Assembly (NCBI GenBank): GCA_017405115.1
Contig: JAFRBA010000126.1
Location: 1-32,540 of the forward strand
DNA length: 32,540 bases
DNA from: Kiritimatiellia bacterium
Lineage (GTDB): Bacteria; Verrucomicrobiota; Kiritimatiellia; RFP12; UBA1067
Reading direction: 5' to 3'
Of this stretch, positions 1 through 6,934 are shown in pieces (the first letter of the stretch is position 1; every line of letters starts with the position of its first letter). Both the position numbers and the translations under genes were made by a program. The notes below the pieces were generated by a model, which ran no database searches, was not told the origin of the DNA, and worked only from the letters and a program-made list of their open reading frames with translations.

Positions 1-1
1 G

Positions 2-1108
2 GCAGGCGAGATCAATGCGGACCACATCATCTGGACGAAGTCGATTTCCGGCGTCGCCGACCGCTACTGCGGCTGGCCCAGCGTATGCGCTGTCGGCGGC
101 GGCGAGATAGCCGTAGTGTTCTCGGGCGACCGCAGCAGCCATGTCTGCCCCTGGGGAAAGGTGCGCATGGTGCGCTCGAAGGACGGCGGAGAGACATGGT
201 CGGCGTCGGTCACTCTGTGCAATGGCGTCCTTGACGACCGGGATGCCGGCCTGCTGCGCCTCGCAAACGGCGATCTGGCGCTCTTCTGGTTCACCTCCGT
301 GCACTACTACGAGCACGACTACTACAAAAAAAACTGCCCAGACTATATCCGACACTTTGAGAAGCTCGACCGCGGCACGGTGTATCGCGACCTTGGCTCC
401 TTCTCGCGCCGCTCGACCGATGGCGGCAGGACGTGGGAGGCACCAGTACGGTTGCCGACGAGTGCGCCGCACGGCGGCATACAGCTCGCGGACGGGCGAC
501 TGATTGTAGTAGGCAACCAGGATTCGCAGGTACGGGGGCATCTAAAGGCCGATCAGGAGGAAAAGGCTTTCGCCGGCGCCAAACCCTCGTTGGTTGTCGC
601 CGAGTCCGTGGACAATGGGCGTAGCTGGCGTGAGCTGTCGCGGATCCCGGCGCAAACTGGCGCTTGCGAGCCGCATCTCATCGAGGGTGCGGATGGAGTG
701 CTTCGCTGCTATGCGCGCACTGCGCGGAACCTTGTCTACACGGAATCGCGCGATGGCGGCAGGTCGTGGACGCCATTGAAGGCGACAGCTCTGCCTTCTT
801 GGGACAATCCTCCTTCGCTCATGCGGTTGAAGGACGGACGCGTTCTTCTCACCTATGGGCGGCGCGTGCGCGATGCGAAACAGAAGGAAGCAGGGTGGAA
901 GACTGGCGTCTATGCCCGCCTTGGCGACCATGACGCAACGCCAGGCTCGTTTGAGTCCGCCACGGAGATTGCGGTCTATGTCTCGGACAACATAGACATG
1001 GGCTATGCCACCACTGTGGAATGCGTCGACGGAACGCTTCTGACCGTCTTCTATGCTCACGAGAAGCCTGCCGCATCGATAATGGCAACGAAGTGGCGGC
1101 GTCTGTAA
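2..1108 (+). CDS. Sialidase-like (BNR/Asp-box) protein, 5'-truncated by the window edge
   Basis: The reading frame is open from base 2 to the TAA at 1106-1108, so the gene begins before the window and about 368 residues are visible. Four Asp-box motifs of the S-x-D-x-G-x-T/S-W type are present (SKDGGETW, STDGGRTW, SVDNGRSW, SRDGGRSW), spaced as in a six-bladed sialidase propeller. Blade strands such as GGIQLADGRLIVVGNQ and RLKDGRVLLTYGRR sit between them. The family (GH33-like exo-alpha-sialidases and relatives) releases terminal sialic acids from glycans, but many Asp-box proteins in PVC bacteria have no proven activity, and the N-terminal part with catalytic residues is not visible. The next gene starts 12 bp downstream, so the two are probably co-transcribed. 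A degraded copy of this gene's 3' end lies at 5469-5567. Confidence 0.85.
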   Translation, partial: AGEINADHIIWTKSISGVADRYCGWPSVCAVGGGEIAVVFSGDRSSHVCPWGKVRMVRSKDGGETWSASVTLCNGVLDDRDAGLLRLANGDLALFWFTSVHYYEHDYYKKNCPDYIRHFEKLDRGTVYRDLGSFSRRSTDGGRTWEAPVRLPTSAPHGGIQLADGRLIVVGNQDSQVRGHLKADQEEKAFAGAKPSLVVAESVDNGRSWRELSRIPAQTGACEPHLIEGADGVLRCYARTARNLVYTESRDGGRSWTPLKATALPSWDNPPSLMRLKDGRVLLTYGRRVRDAKQKEAGWKTGVYARLGDHDATPGSFESATEIAVYVSDNIDMGYATTVECVDGTLLTVFYAHEKPAASIMATKWRRL

Positions 1109-1120
1109 CAATTGTCGCAC

Positions 1121-2623
1121 ATGAAAAGAACCATTGTCGTCATTTCCGTTGCGCCGGTGTTCCACGTCATGGCATCGGCGGCTGTCGCAATGGCAGCCGC
1201 ATTGTCGGTGTCCGCGCAGGTCAAGGATCTTGGAAGCGTGCGCGAGGTGATGTGGGACATGGACCGCATCGCGTCTCTCGGCGGCGGTGCGGCGCTAAAG
1301 CTGCATCATCCGCAACTGCGCGAGATAGCGCTTGTGCACGACGCGCCTTGGGAAGGGAACGTCTGCTGCTACCATACGGTTTTGCGCGACGACACGAACT
1401 ACAAGATGTACTATCGCGGCAGCGCATGGAAACTGTCAGGATACAGGGACCATCAAGTAGTATGCTACGCCGAAAGCGACGACGGCATCGTCTGGCGCAA
1501 ACCGACTCTTGGCCTCCACGAATATGACGGTTCGAAGGAAAACAACATAATAATGAAGGATGACGGGGCTGATGCGGCGCACAACTTTTCTCCATTTTAC
1601 GACCGCAACCCCGCCTGCAAGCCAGACGAAAAGTACAAGGCCGTAGCCGGCGGACGTGGTATGTACGGGTTCGCTTCGTCGGATGGCATACGCTGGAGGA
1701 AGGTGAGCGACAAGCCGCTGGTTACCAATGGCGATTTCGATTCGCAAAACATCGTATTCTGGGATGTTGCGAACGATTGCTATGTTGCATACTACCGCAA
1801 ATACTGGAAAGGCCCGGACGGCAGGCCGCTGCGTGGCATCCAGCGTGTGACGTCACCGGACTTCCTGCACTGGAGCAATGACCCGAAGTGGGTGTCGTAT
1901 GACACCGAGGCTCCGAACGACCAGCTCTATACCAACGCCATTCATCCCTACGACCGTGCTCCTGGCATTTATGTCGGGTTCCCCAAGCGGTTTACCGAAG
2001 GACGCAATTCGGCATACGACAAGAGTAACGGCGGAGGTATCCCTGGAGTTTCGGACGGCGTGTTCATGTCAAGTCGTGATGGCATGCGCTTCTTCCGATG
2101 GGCAGAGGCGTTCCTTCGTCCCGGGCTCCAACATGAGCGTTGGATAAACCGCAACAACATGATCGCATGGGGGTTCGTGCAGACAAAGTCCGCGATAGCC
2201 GGTTGCCCTGATGAAATCTCTCTTTATTCAACGGAAAACTACTATTCGCTTGAAGCGCCCAACCGCCTTCGCCGCATGACGATTCGCCTCGACGGATTCG
2301 TGTCCGTAAATGCGCCTTGGCATGGAGGTGCGGTGACGACGAAACCCTTGACCTTTTCGGCGGCACAAGGCGGCAAGGTTGCACGGTTGCTGCTAAACGC
2401 CTCCACTTCCGGCGCTGGATTCATCCGTTGCGAGATTCGGGACGAGAACGGCAAGCCGTATCCGGGGTATTCCCTTGAGGAATCGGTTGAGGTCTTCGGC
2501 GATGGAATCGAACTGCCAATGGCCTGGAAATCAGGTGCGGACGTCACACCTCTCGCAGGGAAGACGGTTGTCCTGAGATTCGACATGAAGGACGCCGATG
2601 TATACTCGTATCGCTTCAGATAG
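1121..2623 (+). CDS. Secreted five-bladed-propeller glycosyl-hydrolase-like protein (copy 1)
   Basis: This is a 500-residue protein. I take the ATG at 1121 rather than the TTG at 1112 because it starts directly with a signal peptide: MKRT, a hydrophobic stretch, then ASAAVAMAAALSVSAQ. No clear ribosome binding site is visible, which fits coupling to the sialidase-like gene 12 bp upstream. The body resembles the GH43/GH32/GH130-like five-bladed propeller proteins common in PVC genomes (VCYAESDDGIVWRKPTLG, YGFASSDGIRWRKV, FDSQNIVFWD). The last 95 residues or so look like a small beta-sandwich (RLLLNASTSGAGFIRCEIRD, then FDMKDADVYSYRFR). A close paralogue lies at 10626-12065, and the two align nearly end to end. 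Substrate and reaction are unknown; a role on host or dietary glycans is inferred from context. Confidence 0.85.
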   Translation: MKRTIVVISVAPVFHVMASAAVAMAAALSVSAQVKDLGSVREVMWDMDRIASLGGGAALKLHHPQLREIALVHDAPWEGNVCCYHTVLRDDTNYKMYYRGSAWKLSGYRDHQVVCYAESDDGIVWRKPTLGLHEYDGSKENNIIMKDDGADAAHNFSPFYDRNPACKPDEKYKAVAGGRGMYGFASSDGIRWRKVSDKPLVTNGDFDSQNIVFWDVANDCYVAYYRKYWKGPDGRPLRGIQRVTSPDFLHWSNDPKWVSYDTEAPNDQLYTNAIHPYDRAPGIYVGFPKRFTEGRNSAYDKSNGGGIPGVSDGVFMSSRDGMRFFRWAEAFLRPGLQHERWINRNNMIAWGFVQTKSAIAGCPDEISLYSTENYYSLEAPNRLRRMTIRLDGFVSVNAPWHGGAVTTKPLTFSAAQGGKVARLLLNASTSGAGFIRCEIRDENGKPYPGYSLEESVEVFGDGIELPMAWKSGADVTPLAGKTVVLRFDMKDADVYSYRFR

Positions 2624-2784
2624 TGTTTATCTGTTTATGCCCAGACAAGGAGAAACCCCTCATCTCTGCAAGAACGATGACTTAGGTGTGGTGCCGCGTT
2701 CGCCGCCGGGATGCGCAACCTCTCAGGCCTCCGCATTGAGGTCGTCGAAGCGTAGTCCGGCTTTCGGTCCCCCGGGACAGCCCA

Positions 2785-2845
2785 CCGTACGCAAAAACGC
2801 AGATGCGCGAATGCGAACCCGCGCGCCGCGCGGTTTTGGTAACAT
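2785..2845 (+). promoter_or_regulatory. 61-bp repeat, copy A, carrying the promoter of the beta-helix gene
   Basis: These 61 bases match 6840-6900 at 57 positions with no gaps. The element starts CCGTACGCAAAAACGCAG, continues through a GC-alternating CGCGCGCCGCG tract and ends in TTTTGGTAACAT (2834-2845). That end is a variant of the TTTTGGTATAAT core found at other gene starts in this window. It lies 34 bp upstream of the beta-helix start codon. A second candidate -10 box, TATAAT, is at about 2856-2861. The upstream 45 bp may be an operator, because it is conserved between two otherwise unrelated intergenic regions. Confidence 0.6.
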
Positions 2846-2878
2846 TGCGGCAAACTATAATGAAAGGAATGCAAGCCT

Positions 2879-5386
2879 ATGTCAATGCCGGTCTTCATCC
2901 TGGCCGCGATGGCGGTCCTTCACGTCTCGCCGGGCGGAGACGACGCGGGGACAGGCACCGTCGATGCTCCGCTGCGGACGCTTGCCGCAGCCGCTGCGCG
3001 CGCCAGGGCGACGAGAGGCGCGCGCATCATCCTGGCAGACGGCGTCTACGAAACCGATGTTCCTTTCGTCCTGACTACGGATGACCGGCGGCTCGTATTC
3101 GAGGCCGCGCCGGGTGCAAGGCCGGTTGTGAGCGCCGGGATGCGCATTTCGGGCTGGACGGTGGATGCAAACGGATGGTGGCGGGCGCGCGTTCCCGCAG
3201 GACTCCGCTTTGCGCAGTTCTACGTGGACGGACAGCGCAGATTGCGTCCGTTCCTTCCCCGTAGGGGCTACTATTTCGTTGATCGCGGCGCCGGCGCAGA
3301 GCCAGGTGCGGGGCGTGAGCGGTTCTACTGCCGCCAGAGCGACTTTCCGTCCGGAGAGAACCCCGACCTTGAAGTTTGCGTATTCCACATCTGGTCGATT
3401 ACGCGGGCGAAGGTCGCCGCCTACGACTCGACGTCGCGCAGGGTGACGATGGATTCGCGCCATCTAACCTGCGACTACGAGGCGATGAACCCTGATCGCT
3501 GGTACCGGTTCGACAATGTGCGCATCGCGCTCGGAGAGCCCGGCGACTGGTATCTTGATCCCGTCTGCGGCGAGATAGTCTACGTGCCACTGCCCGGTGA
3601 AACACCGGAAAGGTGCGCAACGGTCGCCGCTCGGCACCACCATGCCGTCCGCATTGACGGCGCCGAGGACGTTACGTTCCGCGGTCTTACCTTCGCATAC
3701 GCGGAATATGGGGTGCAGGCGGGCGGCAACCACATCGCGCAGGCGGCGGCCGACCAACCAGGCGCCGTCCACGCCGAGAACGCCAGACGCATCCGCCTCG
3801 AAAACTGCGCCATTGCGCACACCGGCGCCTACGGCGCGGTGTTCACGCGCGGCTGCGAACGTTGCGATGTCGTCGGCTGTGAGCTGTTCGACCTCGGTGC
3901 CGGCGGGGTGCGCATCGGAGACTTCTGGGAGAAGACGCGCAAACCGGTAATTTCCCGCGACTGTACGGTCGAGGATTGTCTGATGGAGGGCGGCGGGAGG
4001 GTTGATCCAGCCGGTGTGGGCGTGCTGGTCGGACATGGTGCGGGGACAAGGATTGCGCACAACACCATCCACGACCTCTACTATTCCGGCGTGTCGGTTG
4101 GGTGGAACTGGGCGATCGTAGAGACCGCGCGCGACAACGTCATTGAATGGAACCATATCTACGACATCGGCAAGAATGTCCTCGCCGACATGGGCGGCAT
4201 CTATCTGCTCGGATCCCAGCCCGGCACTGTGGAGCGCTTCAACCACATCCACCACGTCAGTCGCGGGCGCACCTGCGGGTTCGGCGTGTACTTCGACTCC
4301 GGCACCTCGTTCGTGACGGTCACCAACAATATCGTCCACGATTGCGAGTCCGCCAACTTCTTCTGCGCCCAGATATCCGCCTCGAACCGGGTGGAGAACA
4401 ACGTATTCGCCTTCAGCCCCATCAGCCAGATATCCAATCCGCCGCGTACGCCGCCGCCGGCGTTCGCCTCGCTGTTCGCGCGCAACATCGTCCTATGCGG
4501 CGAGGGCGAAAGGCTTTTCCTCGAAACCCCGCAGCCCGACGAGCGGACAATGGTCTATCGCGACAACATTGTCTGGCGCTGCGGCGCGGAGGCTCTGCCC
4601 GGCCAGCGCGGCTTTTCCGTGCGCGACCCCGGATTCGCTGACCCTGCCGCCCGAGACTTCCGCTTTCGCGACGACGATGCCGCCAAGTCCATTGGTTTTG
4701 TGCCGTTCTCGATTGATGGATGCGGACGCCGCGCTTCGCTTCGGTTCGCGCCGTCCGCAAAACCGACTCCTGACGTGTTCTATGCCGCGCCGGACATGCC
4801 GGCCTATGACCTGAACGAGAATTTCGAGAGGCTTTTTGTCGGCGAGTCGTGGCCGCGCTGGAGCGTGTTCCCCGGAGACTGCGCGAAGTGCGCTTGCGTG
4901 ACGGACAGCACTGCGGCGGAGGGCTCTCAGTCGCTGGAGGTCGTGGATTCTCGAGGCGACTGGACTCCACACTTGTATCTCAACGTCACGCGCAAGCAGC
5001 CTGGCGTCTGCCGGATATCATTCTCGCTCAAGGTCGAGCCGGGCGCCCGGCCGGAGTTCGAGGTTCGCGAGTCGCATGGTGTCTGGCAGTCGGCGCCGGG
5101 TCCGAAGGTGGACGTCTCGGCGGACGGATGGCTGTGCGCGAGAGGCAGGCGGCTAGTGAAGGTTCCGCATGGAGAATGGTTCACGGTGGGACTGGAGTTT
5201 GGCCTCGGACCGTCGCGCAAGGAGGATGCGTATTCGGTTCTCGTCACCCTGCCCGGCGACGCTGCACCGCGCGAGTTTCGGGGCAATCCGCTTCACAAGC
5301 GCTTCCGCTCCGTTCACTGGCTTGGATTCCAGAGCCTCGCGTCCGGTGGTGTCAGGTACTGGATAGACGACTTCCGCGTGAACTGA
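2879..5386 (+). CDS. Secreted right-handed parallel beta-helix protein
   Basis: The protein is 835 residues. The ATG at 2879 is preceded by GAAAGGA about 10 bp upstream; the ATG two codons later is an alternative. The N-terminus is hydrophobic (MPVFILAAMAVLHV) and is followed by the VSPGGDDAGTGT...PLRTLAAA signature that opens many DUF1565/pectate-lyase-like beta-helix proteins. Residues of roughly 255-540 carry repeated short beta-strand turns (DVTFRGLTFAYAEYGVQ, IRLENCAIAHTGAYG, CTVEDCLMEGGG, NVIEWNHIYDIG), typical of PbH1 repeats. From about residue 640 to the end there is a separate beta-sandwich-like domain (NENFERLFVGESWPRWSVF onward). Such proteins are usually polysaccharide lyases, glycosidases or surface adhesins. 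I cannot assign a substrate. The stop is followed 12 bp later by the start of a broken gene. Confidence 0.85.
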   Translation: MSMPVFILAAMAVLHVSPGGDDAGTGTVDAPLRTLAAAAARARATRGARIILADGVYETDVPFVLTTDDRRLVFEAAPGARPVVSAGMRISGWTVDANGWWRARVPAGLRFAQFYVDGQRRLRPFLPRRGYYFVDRGAGAEPGAGRERFYCRQSDFPSGENPDLEVCVFHIWSITRAKVAAYDSTSRRVTMDSRHLTCDYEAMNPDRWYRFDNVRIALGEPGDWYLDPVCGEIVYVPLPGETPERCATVAARHHHAVRIDGAEDVTFRGLTFAYAEYGVQAGGNHIAQAAADQPGAVHAENARRIRLENCAIAHTGAYGAVFTRGCERCDVVGCELFDLGAGGVRIGDFWEKTRKPVISRDCTVEDCLMEGGGRVDPAGVGVLVGHGAGTRIAHNTIHDLYYSGVSVGWNWAIVETARDNVIEWNHIYDIGKNVLADMGGIYLLGSQPGTVERFNHIHHVSRGRTCGFGVYFDSGTSFVTVTNNIVHDCESANFFCAQISASNRVENNVFAFSPISQISNPPRTPPPAFASLFARNIVLCGEGERLFLETPQPDERTMVYRDNIVWRCGAEALPGQRGFSVRDPGFADPAARDFRFRDDDAAKSIGFVPFSIDGCGRRASLRFAPSAKPTPDVFYAAPDMPAYDLNENFERLFVGESWPRWSVFPGDCAKCACVTDSTAAEGSQSLEVVDSRGDWTPHLYLNVTRKQPGVCRISFSLKVEPGARPEFEVRESHGVWQSAPGPKVDVSADGWLCARGRRLVKVPHGEWFTVGLEFGLGPSRKEDAYSVLVTLPGDAAPREFRGNPLHKRFRSVHWLGFQSLASGGVRYWIDDFRVN

Positions 5387-5398
5387 AGGAGTGGGAAC

Positions 5399-5567
5399 AT
5401 GAAGGTTGTCAACGCCGTCTTTCGTACGACAACCATCAGAGGTTCAATGTTGCATATGTTCGATGTTGGAATGCGCCAACGGCTCGCTGCTGACTGTCTT
5501 CTATGCCCATGAAAAGACGCCCACATCGATAATGGCAACGAAGTGGCGGCGCGTTGCGAGCCGATAG
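5399..5567 (+). pseudogene. Collapsed remnant of a second sialidase-like gene
   Basis: An intact start signal (AAGGAGTGGGAAC then ATG at 5399) sits 12 bp after the beta-helix stop, but that frame runs only 37 codons to a TGA at 5510-5512. From 5469 to 5550 the sequence aligns without gaps to 1019-1100, the 3' end of the sialidase-like gene. In that frame it reads ECANGSLLTVFYAHEK and then SIMATKWRRVASR to a TAG at 5565-5567, which is the family's C-terminus. The start codon (frame 2) and this tail (frame 3) are out of frame with each other. I infer that an internal deletion removed most of a sialidase gene that once followed the beta-helix gene. Confidence 0.75.
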
Positions 5568-5651
5568 GCTTTCACAAATGATAGGTGGCATGCTACTTTG
5601 AATGTGAATTTGGAATGGCATTTACATACCCTTTCGGCGGAAGAAAATGAT

Positions 5652-5657
5652 ATAATG
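5652..5657 (+). promoter_or_regulatory. Predicted -10 box of the Rpn-family gene, with a 5'-leader hairpin
   Basis: TATAAT at 5652-5657 lies in the AT-rich stretch before the nuclease gene (AAAATGATATAATG). It leaves a leader of about 49 nt. That leader contains a perfect hairpin, GGGACG-TTG-CGTCCC, at 5675-5689, and an AGGA-type ribosome binding site just before the ATG at 5713. No convincing -35 box is visible. Confidence 0.45.
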
Positions 5658-5712
5658 TCCGTGCTGTCCTGATGGGACGTTGCGTCCCGGAACTGAAGGA
5701 TAGACAGGAAAC

Positions 5713-6606
5713 ATGGCGAAAGAAAGGCATAAAGGCGAGAGTGTAACAGCGAAGGCCCTTGTCGTCAAGGCGAGGGCGCGGCGTTCTGCATACGTGATGA
5801 AGCCGGAATATCTTGCGGAGATAGCGCGCTTCCGGCTCATGGACGACGACTTCATGTCGAAGTGCTTGGAGAATGCGCCGGAGTGCATCGAATTGATTCT
5901 GCAGATCATCCTCGGTAAGAAGGATCTGAAGGTCGTCAGGTCGCAGACCGAGTACCCGATCAAGAGCCTTCAGGGGCGCGGGGTACGCTTCGACGTGTTC
6001 GCGCGGGATTCGATGGGCAGGGAATATGACATTGAGATCCAGCGTGCCGACAAAGGCGCGGAGCCGAAGCGCGCGAGGTACAATTCCGCGCTGATGGATG
6101 CGAATGCGCTCAAGTCCGGCGAGGATATCTGCAAGTTGCGCGACACGTATGTCATCTTCATCACGGAGAACGACGTGATGGGGGAGGGGCTGGAAGCGTA
6201 TTCATATCTGCGGTTGGAAGAACACAGCGGTAAACGGCTTCACGACGGTACGCATATCGTTTACTTGAATGGTGCGACACGAAGCGCAACCGATATCGGA
6301 AAATTGGTGCATGACTTGCTGTGCCGTGACGCGGCGAAGATGTATTTCGACGTTCTCAGAAAGAGAGTCAGTCAATTCAAGAATTCAGAAGAAGGGAGGC
6401 GCACCATGTGCGAAGCAGTAGAAAGAATAGCGGCGCGCCGCGAGGCGCGCGGCGAGGCGCGCGGCGAGGCGCGCGGCAAGCGCGAGACCATGCTCGCGAC
6501 GGCGAAGCGGATGCTGAAGGACGGCATTCTTGCATTGAAAGATGTTGCAAGATACTCCGGCCTTTCGCTTGCACAGGTCAAGAAGCTCCAGGCGTCGTTG
6601 GCCTGA
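5713..6606 (+). CDS. Rpn-family PD-(D/E)XK nuclease / putative transposase
   Basis: This is a 297-residue protein of the recombination-promoting nuclease (Rpn, PD-(D/E)XK nuclease family transposase) group. The ATG at 5713 has AGGAA just upstream. The catalytic core is visible as RFDVFARDSMGREYDIEIQR at about residues 92-111: the Asp of FDV and the E-x-Q motif of IEIQ. Typical family segments include MDDDFMSKCLEN near the N-terminus and DTYVIFITENDV around residue 155. Known Rpn proteins cut DNA and promote RecA-independent recombination; some act in phage defence. The C-terminus has three perfect E-A-R-G repeats and then a helix-turn-helix-like stretch (LKDVARYSGLSLAQVKKLQ). It stands alone between two carbohydrate gene blocks and has its own promoter. 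Confidence 0.85.
   Translation: MAKERHKGESVTAKALVVKARARRSAYVMKPEYLAEIARFRLMDDDFMSKCLENAPECIELILQIILGKKDLKVVRSQTEYPIKSLQGRGVRFDVFARDSMGREYDIEIQRADKGAEPKRARYNSALMDANALKSGEDICKLRDTYVIFITENDVMGEGLEAYSYLRLEEHSGKRLHDGTHIVYLNGATRSATDIGKLVHDLLCRDAAKMYFDVLRKRVSQFKNSEEGRRTMCEAVERIAARREARGEARGEARGKRETMLATAKRMLKDGILALKDVARYSGLSLAQVKKLQASLA
6442..6477 (+). repeat. 12-bp tandem repeat, 3 copies, inside the Rpn-family gene
   Basis: GAGGCGCGCGGC is repeated three times perfectly and encodes Glu-Ala-Arg-Gly each time. The flanking sequence is a partial extra copy (GAGGCGCGC preceded by CGCCGC). The unit is a multiple of three, so copy-number change keeps the reading frame. The linker lies between the nuclease domain and the C-terminal helix-turn-helix-like segment. 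Confidence 0.85.
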
Positions 6607-6839
6607 GACAGGGCGGCTTATGCCCATGTCCTGCCATGCGCCATGACGCATTCGCGGGTCTTCGCAGATTCTACAAAAGTGGCCTATGTTGATGAGGTCA
6701 AACGCAAGAACTTCATTTTGTATATGCCGGGGAACTTTCCAAATCAGTTGAGGCAGACGGATATTTCGACACCATAGTCCTCCTCGGAAAACTCCTTTGG
6801 ATGTAGCATTGTCCAGTGACATCCGCGCTTCTGCCGCCG
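6607..6839 (+). other. Intergenic stretch with no supported gene
   Basis: This region follows the Rpn-family stop. It is less GC-rich than its neighbours. A 44-codon frame at 6643-6777 (ATG to TAG) has ordinary-looking amino acid content but no ribosome binding site, and the opposite strand is also open, so I do not call a gene. It may hold the remains of a deleted gene. The 61-bp promoter repeat begins right after it. Confidence 0.4.
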
Positions 6840-6900
6840 CCGTACGCAAAAACGCAGATGCGAGAATGCGAACCCGCGCGCCGCGTGTTTTTGGTATCAT
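6840..6900 (+). promoter_or_regulatory. 61-bp repeat, copy B, carrying the promoter of the large middle operon
   Basis: This copy differs from 2785-2845 at four of 61 positions. It ends in TTTTGGTATCAT (6889-6900), a variant of the window's TTTTGGTATAAT promoter core, preceded by the same CGCGCGCCGCG tract. The start codon of the beta-strand-repeat protein lies 34 bp further on, the same distance as for copy A. I expect transcription of the 6935-19311 gene block to start here. Confidence 0.6.
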
Positions 6901-6934
6901 TACAACAACGAGACAACCAGAAAGGAGTGCTGAA

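Noticed and set aside
3464..4339. A 291-codon minus-strand frame inside the beta-helix gene
   Set aside because: The plus-strand protein has repeat and domain logic across the same bases; the minus frame has no ribosome binding site or recognisable motif.
6643..6777. A 44-codon frame after the Rpn-family gene
   Set aside because: It has no ribosome binding site, both strands are open, and no family is recognised. It is noted only as part of the intergenic stretch.
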